Below, piece after piece: positions 1-12,800 of a stretch of 64,000 bases of DNA. Each line of letters starts with the position of its first letter. Position 1 is the stretch's first letter. The position numbers and the translations under genes were made by a program. Location of the stretch: positions 3,244,001-3,308,000 of the forward strand of contig JAYKKM010000375.1 in assembly GCA_035772405.1 (NCBI GenBank), given 5' to 3'. The stretch is from Chrysogorgia sp. JL179-B06. Its lineage: Eukaryota; Cnidaria; Anthozoa; Scleralcyonacea; Chrysogorgiidae. The notes beneath the pieces are model-generated. The model had not been told where the DNA came from, ran no database searches, and saw only the letters and a program-made list of their open reading frames with translations.

Positions 1-151
1 TATCTTCTACAAGTCAGACTTTTTAAGATACGAGAAGTTTCTACACAAAAACCTGTCGTAACCGCTTCGAGATTGAGTTTCCCTTTTACAGTTTGGTATA
101 GATATACCACCTTAGATGGTCGATATTTTTATCCATGGGTCGCGGTAATAC

Positions 152-342
152 TGTAGAGAATCTCCGGCCTCCGTCACAGAAACTTCTACAAATTTACTTG
201 TTTATTGTCACGATCACATTTACAACTCACTCGCTCGCTCGCTCACGAAAAAACTAGATTATAATGTCAACAAGTCAAGTTCATCAGTCAGGTGACCGGA
301 TGTTTACATCTTTAAATTAGACGGCACGCTCAGTCTCCGACA
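152..342 (-). repeat. 3' LTR of BEL/Pao copy 1
   Basis: A 191-bp terminal repeat matching 5736-5926 base for base as far as I can compare. In element orientation it begins TGTCGGAGAC and ends in TACA. It contains a short run of CTCG tetramers. Identity between the LTRs is the usual sign of a recent insertion. Confidence 0.92.
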
Positions 343-356
343 CACTCCTCCCATGG
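343..356 (-). other. Polypurine tract of BEL/Pao copy 1
   Basis: Read on the minus strand, GGGAGGAGTG directly precedes the 3' LTR start TGTCGG. This is the expected position and composition of the plus-strand primer of an LTR retrotransposon. Confidence 0.75.
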
Positions 357-468
357 ACTTTTTATTTATGTCCATGTTCCTAAAGGAGACTGGATTATAC
401 ATCCTTACAATATAAGGTTCAACTTGAATAATAAAAGTTCAATGTTCTCAGTTTAACTCTGAGTTATC

Positions 469-3400
469 TCATAGTTCATTTCGCTCTATCTCCTCGACTT
501 GCTTCATTCGTAAATTCGCCGCTGCAGCTGCATCTCTTCGTGGTCGAAAGTCTGGCGCGGTTGCACTCAGGCGTGGTTCTTCTGGAGCTTCACGGAAATC
601 ACATTGAATCTCGAGGGGGTATAGATGCTGTACTGCACGTTCGATTATCCCATTTGCGGTCTTCAGTTGTACTGCACGAGTAATTCCGTCCTTCCCAGGT
701 TAGATTCTCTTCACCACGGCCAGTGGCCAATGACCACGATTCTTGTTGTCGCTTTTCACTATTACCACGTCTCCACACTTGGGCTGATATTTACTCATCT
801 TGTGAGTGAGATTATGCCTTTCTCTTAGAGCTGTAAGATATTCCCGTTGCCAGCGTTTCCACAGACTATCCTTACAGGATCTTAGATACTTAACACGTTT
901 CCTTAGGTCTTGCTCCTTGATTCTCCAAGTTTCCTCTTCGGGCAGCTGAATGGTGCACTGGAATAGAAATGATGCTGGGGTTAACGTTGGCAGTTCGATG
1001 TCATCCTCTACGTAGGTTAGAGGGCGTCGATTTATTTGGATCTCAACATCCAGCAGCACTTCGACGAGCTCGATCCAAGTAAGCATCGCTCCACCGATGG
1101 TCTTATACATGGCGGACTTGACGACGCCAATGAGCCTCTCGAATTGCCCTCCCCACCATCGGGCGCGGCTCAAATTAAATTTCCATGAAATGTCGAATTT
1201 TTCCAGAAGACCTTGAAGTCGCTCGTCTTCTCGTAGCTGTCGAATCCATTTTTCTGCCTTGATGAATGTGCCGCCGTTATCCGAATAGATTACGCGAGGT
1301 CTTCCACGACGGGCGATGAACCGTTCAAGGCACGGTATGAAGGTGTCTGTCTCCAGGTTGGGCAACACCTCGAGATGGATAGCTCTGGAAAGGCTACACG
1401 CAAAGATTGCCAGGTAAGCTTTTCCTTCTTTCCCTTTTGCTTTCTTGTATCGAATTGGTCCAGCGAAGTCTGTGCCGACGATTTCGAATGCTCCTCCGAC
1501 TTTGGTGCGATTCTCAGGCAGTTTACCGGGCATTGGCGTTGCTACAGCTGTGGCGCGAAATCTCTTGCATCCGTAACACTTATTTATGACTGCTTTGGTT
1601 AAACTTCTCAACTTAGGTATCCAATACCTCTCTCGCACGGCCGCCATCGCGAGACTTACTCCTCCATGAAGGGTTTCGTAATGCAATCGCTGCACTAGCC
1701 TTCGGGTGAATTGGGCTTCGTTGGGCAAGTATATCGGATAGTCCTTGGGCGTTGACTTGTAGGTTGAGTTGCTCCTTCGTCTGCTCGTAGCCTGGTCTCG
1801 CACTATCTCGATGCTGCACACGTTTTATCCACCAAAGACGATTGTGGTTTACCTCCTCTGTGGTTAAGGGACCACTCAGCTTGTTTCTATTTTTACAGTT
1901 CTGCAGGAATCTCTCGATCCACGAACGGATTCGCAGGCAGCGGCGTAGAGGATACTTAACCAGTAGCTCGTCAAAGGCGTCGTTTGTCGTTTCTGCCTGC
2001 GTCAGACACATCACATCTTTAATCACTTTGGCTTCTACTTCCGAAGCTGTGGAGCTCTTGAACACTGGATTATCTGGCCATTGATCGTGGTCCTGGAGCC
2101 AAACTGGTCCATTCCACCACAGCTTTGTCTCAGTTACGGGTCCACCACGGCTTGCGAAGTCAGCTGGATTGCTCTTGGTAGGGACATGTCTCCACTGGAT
2201 ATCTGGGTGGTTGCAGATCTTGTGAACTCGGTTTTCCACGAACTGTTTGTATTTTCCATTTCCACAAATCCAGTGGAGAGCAACCATGCTGTCCAGCCAG
2301 CCATAGATTCTCGGTTCCGGTAGTCCTTGTAAGGCTTTGCGCACATTCACCACCAGATTCGTTGCGACGTGGGCGGATACTAGTTCGAGACGAGGAACGG
2401 TTAGATCTTGCTTAGCCAGTCTTGCTTTAGCTGCAACCAGACGTTGGGTTGTCTCGGAAGGTTGTCGAACGACCGAATACACTGCAGCGCCGACTCCTTG
2501 AGTGGATGCATCTCCGAACGCATGTAGCTCTACACTTGAAACCGCTTCCTGGTGCTCTACTATTGGGCGTGGCACTGTCTCCCCCGCTGGCAATGACTTT
2601 ATCCACTTCATCCAACGACTTCTCAATGGACCATTTAGCTCAGCGTCCCATGATACCTTGGCACAGCATACGTCACGGAAGATCAGCTTCCCTTCCAAAG
2701 TCATTGGCGACACCAATCCTAACGGGTCGTAAATCTTGGCTAACCTTCTCAGTATCTCACGTTTGGTTGTTACGCTGTCACCATCGGGAAAAAGAACAGT
2801 TAATGTGTCTTCTCGCTTATTCCATTTCAAGCCAAGCAACTTTGACTCGTTCGGCTCTACTCCCAACTGCTGCTTCGCACAGGATTGCTCATCTTCAACC
2901 ATGAACAGCTTTTCACTTCCTTCCAATTCTTTGGCATTCGAATTCCATTTGTGTAATTTGAAGGTCGCGTCGTCAAAGATCTCGATAGCTCTTTCTTTGA
3001 ACTCTTCAGCTTGTCGAATGGTTTGTCCCCCCGTGAGAAGGTCATCGACATAAAGGCTTCGTCGTATCTCAGCAACCACTTCCGGATATCTCTCCTCCCA
3101 CGCATCCAGGTGACAATCGAGCACTCCTCCGAGGAGGAAGGGCGAAGGGGCCAATCCAAATAGCGCCCTTGTAAAACGTAACGTTTCCAGTTCTGAGTGT
3201 TCTCCACACCGCCAGTGGAAGCGGAGTGCGTCGCGCTCATTCTCTCTTACCCGTATTTGTAAGAAGGCTTTCTGGATGTCTGCTGTCACTGCCACTGGGT
3301 ACATTCGTTGGTGAACAAGCACGTCCCACAGCTTATTCTGTAGAGGGGGGCCAGGGTACAAACACTCATTCAATGATGGTGCAGCTGCATGGTTGGCTCT

Positions 3401-5650
3401 CGCTGAGGCGTCGTAAACAATTCTCATCTTTGTACTCGCTGAAGATTCTCGAATCACTGGCTTATGGGGAATGTAAAATTCTACTCCTTTCGCTGGATGT
3501 TTGGCTGGTTCCACCACTCCCGTCTCTTTCTGCTCATTGATAATGGTGTTGTACTCACCGAGGATTCCATCACGCTGTAGCTTTCTGGTGAGGGTATTTA
3601 GACGATGTAAACTTCCTTTCTCGTTTGTGGGTAATGGAGGATGATTTCCTCTCCATGGCAACGCCGCCTCGTACCAGCCTTCCGGGCTTCTTCTCAATTG
3701 CTCTTTAAATTCATCGTAAACCACTCGTTGGTCGTGCTCGGCCGAGTCTTCCAATCCCAAAACATCCAGCCGACATAACTGTTCGTAGTCAGATTGGCTC
3801 GTTTGTGTTAACAACATCACATTTCGGTCGAATTCTTGGCCCGGGGACATTAGGAACCACCCGAGTTTGGTAAGTTCAGCGACAGGTTCGTGTTCTTTAC
3901 CAATTCGTGGAAGTGTTTTGGTCTTGATTCTGGCATATTCTCCACTGCCAAGCACTATGTGCACCGGAAGCTGTGACTTCTTGTCGTGGTCGTTCACTGT
4001 AACTCCCTTCAAGTGAGGATGGTCGCGGATGAGCTCTTCATAGTGTGGGTTGTCCACAGTTAGCAACTGTGCTTTGTCGATTTTCATCATTCTGACTTCT
4101 GTCTCATACTGGTGGTCGATGGATTCTATCTTTAGCTGATAGGTCTCAAGGCGGGCTTGTTTGTTGCACATCAACATGTCGATCTGCTTCATCTCCACTT
4201 CAACAGGTTTGGCTTTAAGATGGTGGATTAATTTGGACGAAACATAGGAACTGCCAGCACCAGAGTCTATCAGGGCCCTGCATACCACTCCACCAACTCT
4301 CACGGTGACGACAGGAAATACTCCTTCGTCATTCTTGCTTGCAACGAAGATTTTCTCTTTCTTTACCTGCTCGTCTCCAAATTCTCTATCACAAATTGAG
4401 GTATGATGGCGTTTGTCACAGCGTTGACAAGTCGCTTTACTTGGACACTCTGCCGCTCTATGGTTTCCAGTAGCACAGTTGAAACACAGGCGTCGTTTAG
4501 ACAATATTTGTTTTCGATCCGACTTTGAGGTCACTTTGGTACAATCATTCGCTTTGTGGCTGGTGTCTTCACAATACACGCACCCTCGTACTCGCGCGTT
4601 GAACAATCTGTTTTGGTTGTCACGGCGACGCGGTGATTGATCATCGTCAGGTTTATCGATCGGGTTTCGTCGGGTCCACAAGGTCAAGGCTTGGGTGAGC
4701 TTCACAAAATCCCAGCTTTCCCATTCCGGGTCGGTTCGTACTAGATCGCCACGAATACCGGCTAATTTATCCAGCGTCATAGCGACATTGCCACTAATTT
4801 TTTCTAAGCTCCCCATCGTCTCCAACGATTGCACGGCATAGGACAACTTTTCACAAAACTCGTGAACTCTCTTGACGTTGACGTTTGGGATTGTTGGCAG
4901 GTCGAAGATCTGCTTCGTATAGGCTTTGATAATCTCCGAGTCCTTCCCGTATTTCTCCTTGAGAATGCTTTTGGCTCGGTTGTATCCTTCACTAGTGAAT
5001 GAAAGGGCTTCGACGGTCTTACGAACTTTTTCACACAACAACTCACGCAGGTATGCAAATTTCGTCACGTTAGCTACTCCGGTCTTGTCGATTGTCTCAC
5101 TAAATTGTCCCCAGAACCGAGGCCAATCTTGATAAGACCCATTAAATTTCGTGATTTCCAGCTTCGGTAGTTTTGCGTGGATTTCTTGCGTTGCTTTACC
5201 ATCGTTAATATGACTTCCGTCGCCAGGCGATATCTTCGGCTCTTTGGCGGCTTGTAATTCGTATTGAAATTTCATCCTTGTCTCGTGAAGTTCCTGTTCG
5301 AACTTGAGTTCTTTCTCTTGTGCTTTCCGTTCATGATGCTTTTTAAACTCGTCTTGCCAGTCCCGCAACCGATTTACCTCAAGGTCAGCTTCGGCCAATT
5401 TTTCGTCAACCTCTGCGACCCAATCTCCGATTGCACTCAGGTCTTGTTTTGCTGCGATCTTTTGAGCCTCCACCGCTCGCTTGCAGTGGTCTACTTCAGA
5501 TATCGTCGTTTTAAGCGCTACACCATGGCGTTCAATGACTTCGTACTTTTGCGCGTCGAGGATTTTATCCGTTCTCTTACTTGTTTATATGCTGAGTTGA
5601 ACAAGCTTTGTTTGAAGCGTTTCTTCCGTAGTTGTCAACTCAGCCATCAT
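469..5650 (-). pseudogene. BEL/Pao gag-pol polyprotein, interrupted
   Basis: A single gag-pol frame runs from an ATG-ATG pair at 5650 to a stop at 471-469. In order I see a Gag region with the KLPKLEITKFNGS motif (DUF1759-like), a zinc knuckle (CFNCATGNHRAAEC), a retroviral-type protease with DSGAGSSY, RT with LYVDDLLTGG, RNase H with FGDAST, an HHCC-type integrase N-terminus and the catalytic core (TDFAGP, YSDNGGTF, FERLIG). Three lesions break it: an in-frame TAA at 5587-5585 some 21 codons after the ATG; a small deletion with frameshift near 1750, where about ten residues usually present before the integrase zinc finger are missing; and an in-frame TAA at 702-700 shortly before the normal C-terminus. 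The long open stretches are 5473-1613 and 1821-700. This copy could move only with proteins supplied by another copy. Confidence 0.92.
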
Positions 5651-5715
5651 CGTCGCATCGACTCGTCACTAAGACTGCGTTTCTTTGCTTTGTTTCAAGC
5701 TCTGCTTCTCTCACT

Positions 5716-5733
5716 ATCCCGTCGGAGGTGCCA
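5716..5733 (-). other. Primer binding site of BEL/Pao copy 1
   Basis: On the minus strand, two bases inside the 5' LTR, the sequence TGGCACCTCCGACGGG begins with the TGG that pairs to a tRNA CCA end. I cannot assign the tRNA species. Confidence 0.7.
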
Positions 5734-5735
5734 CG

Positions 5736-5926
5736 TGTAGAGAATCTCCGGCCTCCGTCACAGAAACTTCTACAAATTTACTTGTTTATTGTCACGATCA
5801 CATTTACAACTCACTCGCTCGCTCGCTCACGAAAAAACTAGATTATAATGTCAACAAGTCAAGTTCATCAGTCAGGTGACCGGATGTTTACATCTTTAAA
5901 TTAGACGGCACGCTCAGTCTCCGACA
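5736..5926 (-). repeat. 5' LTR of BEL/Pao copy 1
   Basis: A 191-bp repeat matching 152-342. It should carry the element's promoter and polyadenylation signals. I saw no clear TATA box. The flanking ATAC at 5927-5930 matches 148-151. Confidence 0.92.
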
Positions 5927-5930
5927 ATAC

Positions 5931-6705
5931 TTTACATCTGCTATCGAGAACATGCTAAGTTTCGTCAAATTATTATTATGCCTAACGGCGAATATGGGCC
6001 AGTTATTATATGGCCTAAGTTACTTCCGGTGAAATAGCGCGCTCTGGTTGGCTGACTCGCGTCACGCGGCGGTCCATAATTTCCCGTGATGGACCAGTCC
6101 GGATTACGTGTTGTGACGATAAACTTTTTCCTACAACAAATAATAACAATTTTTTTAAAAAGCAAAAAAAGTATACAAATTTGTTTCAGTGTTTGTATTG
6201 AATCATGAATGAGCCACAATCAGAGGATGAACACTCAGAAAGTGAGTTTTATTATGCTTTCAGTGTGTTCTGTTCAATAGCCCATGACGCTCAATCTTTG
6301 TCACGCTATTACTGTCCAAAAGAGCCATATAATAAACATCTTATTAACCTCATCCGCTTGGTCATTACGGGAAGATATCATTCAGACTTCGGTGTTTCAT
6401 GTATACGGACCTTCCCCTACAGGCTCGGTCGGTACTTTCAAGACTTCGGTCTGATATTTTCCCGTAATGACCGCGCTCTTGGTTAATAAGAGGTTAGTAT
6501 TGAAGATATTGCACTGATATATAGTCTCGCAGAGGATGAGTTTTGAAAATAGTCTGTAGATCTTCATTAGAGTAAAATAAAGCTAATATTCTTTTAATCG
6601 CCATTTGTCTTATCATTCTCCGTAAACATCCAAACCAACAAGTCTCTCCTTTCGGTAACAACTTTTATTTTTTAAATATCGATACATGTTTTCAAAATTG
6701 TTCAG
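5931..6705. other. Non-coding stretch with a foldback at 6360-6472
   Basis: No gene is recognised here. A GGTCATTACGGGAAGATATCA segment near 6360 pairs with its inverse ending near 6472, leaving a short loop that contains repeated GACTTCGG. This looks like a small foldback element. The short ORF at 6205-6486 falls over this repeat and has no recognisable domain. Confidence 0.4.
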
Positions 6706-6807
6706 GAATATGAATTGGGCATCAAACAGATGGACATCGAAAGAATCCGAACTGAACAGGAAGAGAGAAGGAAAAGTTTAGAAGCAGAATCCAAATACCA
6801 CCAGCAA
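6706..6807 (+). CDS. ATAD3: ATAD3 visible exon 1 (coiled coil)
   Basis: Starts after TTCAG and ends before GTATGT; 34 codons, phase 0 at both ends. It encodes [18 protein letters not shown] and the following charged helix, matching the family's N-terminal coiled coil. Confidence 0.93.
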
Positions 6808-9800
6808 GTATGTTTGTTAGAATTTCAATTTCGAAATACAAAACATAATTTTCACTACGGTAGTGCATGTTTCAATAGGGACGATCTATACGACGACAAC
6901 CTAGGACGGCGACGGAAGTGAAAGAAATATAAATTTTAGTATTTGAATGAAACCACGGTCGATTTACCAGCGTATTTTTATTATTATTATTATTGTATTT
7001 GACAAGCCTATTTTATGATCTCCAAAACGCTTCAATATTTCTAAAACGATTGTAGTGTCTGAGTTTAAATTAGTCTTAACGAAAAGCTCTTATCTCTCTG
7101 CGAGTTACCGTCGTCCTAAAGACGTGAAAATACTCTCAGTGGCGTTGTAAACAGAACGGGAACGGTGTTGAGATTACTGTTGGGAATAAAAATTATTCAT
7201 TCTTTTTGTTCCACATAAATATTCTTTTGTTTGAACGACGTCCCCGTCCTAGGTTGCCGTCGTAGATCTTAAAGTCCCTAATAACTGTATGGCAACAGCA
7301 ACACTGAAAAAATGTTTTCTATTTCTTTTATTAAATAACATTTTTAAAGAGACACTCCACCCCAAAACAAGTGTTGCTCAAATGAAAGTTCTTTCACCTT
7401 TGTCGCCTTATACACACGTAAAAACGCACAGTCTGTTTCTACGTGTGTGGTTGATATCGGCAGGCTTGAACGTCAAAGGCCTGCAGTTCATGGATGTTGG
7501 AACAGTATTGTTCAAGGCTTGAACAGTGTTGAACAACATTGTTCATACATGATACATGTTGTCAGAGCATGATGAAATAACAAGGTTGAACAGCGTTGTT
7601 ACAACACCCATGAATTTGGTTGTTCTATCAAGCTGGTTTTTGCATGTTCTCACATGCATGAACAACTGCTGTCAATTCAACAATCCTGTCACAACATGTT
7701 GAAACATGCTTGAACAGTGCTATTATTTTAACAGTCCTGATCTGTCATGTTGAACCAACAACCTTGTTACGACCTGTGAGATTTTTACGTGTGTACATGA
7801 TAATGGGTATTAGTTTTACTTCTAATCTTTTTAGTTTTAGAAAAATGTGTCTTTGTTTATCGTATTTTTGAATTGAAGGTCGCCATTTTTGTTCTGATTG
7901 CGGGCGAATGCGGTCGCTTCCGTTAATTCTTGATGTCGTTGAGTGATAGAAACACTTATGCAAAGAAAATCCTTCACAATAGACTAAAACCACGCTATTT
8001 TCATGCAACCGTTCCGCACATTGTACCCAATATTGGCATTGTTTAAGCATTGTACCCAATAAGTTATTGGATTGTTATGGGATGGATATTCCCACAAGCA
8101 TAAACTCTTGGCGGTTGGTCTGGGGAGATGGGGGTAGAAAACACATTAGGCAGGGGTTAGGGTTAGGAAAACACATTAGGCGGGGGTTAGGATTAGGGTT
8201 ATTACAGGTTCAACAATCCAATAACTTATTGCAATGGGTACAATGCTTAAATAATGCCAACAATTTATTGGGTACAACGTGAGGAACGGCTGTGTCATGC
8301 TATTTTGAAGGATTTCTTTGTATAGTGTTTCTCTATCACTCAGTGAGAGACCGCATTTGCCCCGCAATCAGAACAAAAATGGCGGCCTTCAATTTACAAA
8401 AAAATACGATTAACAAAACGAAAATATTTTTTTTCCAAAACTAAATATATTATAGAAGTAAAGCTAATACCCATGATTATCATGTAAGGCGACAAAGAAC
8501 TTTCATTTGAGTAACACTTGTTTATGGGAGCGAGCACGCAGGCTAATAGGAATTCATGAAAATGGATATTCTCGTTACTCGCGCAAAAATCTCTACGAAC
8601 GTTGTCTTAAACGATTGTGAAAAAAACAGAAGTATTTAGTTAGCAATCTTTCGTTGAGTAGAATCTATGAGTTCGAAATTTCGAATTTTTTGAAAAACTC
8701 GGCCTTATCGTGTCACTATAGTCGCTATTCGATATATCTGTCAACAATTACTTAAGAAATAAAAAAACGTGTCGCGTGTGATTATCGAGTTATAATGGCA
8801 CGAGAGATGCGTGTAGTTAAAACATTCTGTTGTGTTAGTACCTTGATTAGCTTTGTATCCAGCTATTCTTTGACTTTCTTTTGTGATTTAAACTACTTAA
8901 AATCCGTCAAAAACGACAAAATCTACGCGAGGTCCGAGGAACACGTCAGCTTATGCTTTATTGAGTTATAATGCACGGTTTTTGAGCTCAGTAACCAATC
9001 AGATAGCGTGTACTCGCTCATTTACTTCCGGTTATTTTATAATAGTATTTTTTACCAAACAGTTTTATAAAATAACATGTATGCTACGCAGGCTCTGATT
9101 GGATCAGGCCATCCAAATACGGAAATTTCCCGCCAAAAATGCTCGTTCTCTTGTATTATTTTATAAAAGAAATACCTGATGGTTTTTCCCATAGTCAATC
9201 GAGATATGGTCTGGAAACTCAGCTAAAGTCTTTGTTCTATCTTTTTGTTCGTCTTTATGCAATTTTGTGCACGGTGCATGAAGCAATCATCCAATAGAAT
9301 CGTTTGTGTTTAATCGCTCAACCGTTTTGTTTAAATATTAATAAACCTAAAACAAAGGATGTGCACGGTGTAAGGTATACGGTTCAACATCAAAACGTAG
9401 CTCATTATAGTCGCTTGAAGTTTGCCGAGTTTCCAGACCATATCTCGATTGACTATGTTTTTCCGTATCCAAACACTTGCGAAGTTGCTCGACTTTCGAA
9501 AAGCTAAAAAAACACTCGCCTAGTGGCCATGGACGTAGCCAGAACCTTCAAAGCGGTTAGGGAGCCCTGTGGTGAATGAAGGAAGTCGTGGCTATATGTT
9601 CGCCGCAAAGCCGCGATTGTGGCTGGGAAGTCTGGGGTGTGCATGGTCCCACAAGAAAGGCCCAGAAGTGCTTTTACAGCAATTTATAACGTGATTTTTT
9701 GCGAAATTAGGCCACCAGACGATGGCTAGAAATTTCATTTTTAGCTTTTACATCGTGCTAATAATTCGTTATATTTTATTCAGCCTTTCATTATTTATTC

Positions 9801-12800
9801 TGACAGTAAAACACAAAACACAATTGTTTGCTTATTTAAAAAAAGGCGTAGGTTTATTAAAAAGAAAACTGAACACGGAAACATATTTAAATTCCGAGAC
9901 TAATGTAAACAGTTTGATTTTTTTCGTAGCACAAGCACTTTGTTTTGTGATAAATTTATGAAGAACAAGCAATCTGTAAAAAAATTAATCATGTACTGTA
10001 AAATATTTAGTTTAATTTTTGGTTTTAGTTCAACAAGCAAAAGGGGGGGAGAGCCGCGGCTCCCCCTGGCTACGTCCCTGCTAGCGGCTCGTGTTTTTTT
10101 AACGCTTTTCTCCAATCTCGGAACTTCCCGCGTGTTTGGATCACAGTATCCAAACACGGAAAAACCATTAGGTATTTCTTTATTGGTGTAGATAAATATC
10201 AAATGTGACTTGTAGCTTGGTTATTTCAATATAGTAAATTGTTTGCTACTCAAGCTTTAACGCAAACTCAGAAAAATGTTCTGAGCGCCAGCGCAATCTT
10301 CTGATCTCCAGAAGATCAGATGCGAATGGACAGCAAACAGTACACTCTTCGTTTGGCAAGACGCTATGGGATAGCTTAGCATATGTTGAAGAGTGAAAGA
10401 ACACACCTTGTAATTCAACGATTTACGTGTGTTTACATATGGAGTAAAAAATCGCAACACTGGAAATCAGGCATTAGCGAGATTGCGACTACTAAATGAT
10501 CCTTTTCCAGAGGCATGTTCAATCGCTAATGCACCTCATTTGATGAATATACTGTACATGTTTACAATGATCGCCATTTCTTTTGTTTCGTGTAGAAGTC
10601 TCAGTACCAGGACCAACTTGCAAGAAAGCGTTATGAAGATCAGTTGGGACAACAGGTACAAAATTATATTCTTTAGTGCTACTCCGAGTGATGAACCTTA
10701 CCGGGCAAGTAGAGAGAACACGACACGCGTAAAAACGCACAACGGTTTTTTGAAGCGACGATGTGGTTCCGTTTTCGTAAAGATGCTATCAAACATGCTA
10801 TCAAAACGTGCCTCATTATCATTGAACATCAAAGTTCAAGTTATTGTGGAGATTCCGATCTTCGACCAATTGTTCGGCGTTTTTCGCTCAAAGCAACATC
10901 GATAAAATCGCCGGTTTTGAAAAAACATCGGGTTGTTTTCGGTTTATAACGCCTCACTCTACCTTGCTCGAATAGAATTAGGGACGGCTACCTCCCACGG
11001 ACCCTAACAAAGGATTGTCCAGAAGCTGAGAAGCAATCTCGTACCCAGAGCCTGCATTCCTTTTGGCCTGTGCCAAGAAACGGAGGCTCTGGGGAACTCC
11101 TATGAAACTAGTCATTTGATTGGTTGATGCTGAGCTCTCGCATCCAGTTTCTTTAGGAGCTATTGCTCGCGAAGTTTGGACACCTGATCGTTTCGGAAGT
11201 TAGGCGGCCTGGGACGACGTTGTGAGGGCTCTGGGAACGAAAGACCTAATTTTGAGGACTTTTTCTTTAACGTCCCCCCCAGAGCCTTCGTTTCTTGACT
11301 TTATAACAGCTGTTGTGGTCTAGTGGTTACCACACATGTCTATGAGCTGGGAAACCCGGGTTCAACAGGGTCTTAAAATAATTGAGGAGAAAGTGCTGCC
11401 TTTGCAACAACACCAGCAAATGGTAAGACTTTCGGCCCTCCGAATCCCTATCAGTTGGGTTTTCCGTTCACCTAAGAGTGATAAACTGAAAAGTCGAACG
11501 CTTAAAACGAGTTTCAGTCGGCAGAAGTTATATTTTAGTTGGCAGAAGTTTTGTTTATATGTAAATGTAATCAACGAGAGAACACCAAAGACATAAATTT
11601 ATTAAAATGTCATCATGTTTTCATTCCCTATTGAGAGTGCGTTATTAACGTAGGACTAAGTAACCATTTCACCAGCTGACCAGGGTCATTTTATTTTGAC
11701 AAGCTTCGATCAATAGGATGTAGCATAGATGTAGTCGGCGCAAGCACGTTCGTCAGTCGGTTGAAGTGAGCTTACACCCCTGTAAAATTTTGTGAGTACG
11801 GCCCTGAGTCCGCTGCTCTACTTGCGTTTCTTTCTTATTGTAGCGCAGCGTGAATGATGAGAATTTAAGACGACAAGAAGAGTCTGTTAAGAAACAAGAA
11901 GCTTTAAGGAAAAGTAAGTTAATCTATACAAAATGTTTGGGACACACGCCTATTGTTGTTGAATGTTCTTGAATATATAAAATATTGGGTACACAGACCT
12001 ATCAATCTATCATGTCTTGTCTTGTCGTTGGTCCCCAGACTATGGAGGGAAGGAGTCGTCTTACTTCTCCTATCATGAGCTATGGAAAACCGGTCATGCC
12101 ATTACCCCACTGGACGATAATTCTTGTTTCTTTGTTGTTGTATTTAGAAACCATTGAATATGAGGCTGAACTGAAACATCAAAATGAAATGAAGAGACTG
12201 CAAGCTGAACTCAAGGGAAAGTACGTACTCCCGCTGCTCACGGGCAGCCATTTTGATATATTTGTACAGCGGTCAGTTGTTTATTGATGCCATGCGCCTG
12301 ATTCATTCTAGGGCTAAAATAGAGCGAGAGAATCGTGACATTCGCCTGGAGCAAATAAGAGTGGAGGCTGCCGAGAAACGTCAAACTGTTTTAGAATCAA
12401 TAAAGTAAGTGAAGATGTAAATGTCAGACAATGCATACTTGGGTCGTATTGGGTCGAGTTTTTGTATTTGTCGATAACGTTAATGTTACGTCGTCAAATT
12501 AAGTCACCAGACAAAAGAAGTTTGTCTACATGTTCCACACATCAAATATCTTGGTGGTTATACCTTGAATTATAGTGAAGTATATTGGATAGGGACTTAC
12601 CGTACGTGTTCCATATATGGAAGGTTCCATATGAAGAGCAAATACATTGCCCTCGTACCAGCCTCCTGTTCTTGGTAACCGACACCAAAACAACAAAAAT
12701 CCTAACCCTAAGCCCCCGCCCAACGAGATTTCCGCCTAACGACCTATCTCAAGTCCCCGGAGTCCCCACCCTCCACTCCCTTACTCGGAGTCCCCACGCT

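Larger units (their letters stand above)
152..5926 (-). mobile_element. BEL/Pao LTR retrotransposon, copy 1 (defective)
   Basis: This is a complete but coding-defective element lying on the minus strand. Two 191-bp direct repeats (152-342 and 5736-5926) start TG and end CA in window orientation and look identical by eye. They are flanked by ATAC (148-151 and 5927-5930), a 4-bp target duplication that can also be read as 5 bp AATAC. A purine tract lies inside the left LTR and a TGG-starting primer site inside the right LTR. The internal region encodes Gag, an A17-type protease, RT, RNase H and integrase in the BEL/Pao order. The coding sequence has three lesions. It lies upstream of the first visible ATAD3 exon, so probably in an ATAD3 intron or 5' flank. 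Confidence 0.93.

Noticed and set aside
11336..11596. 86-codon plus-strand ORF
   Set aside because: Reads through SINE family A; no independent protein signal.
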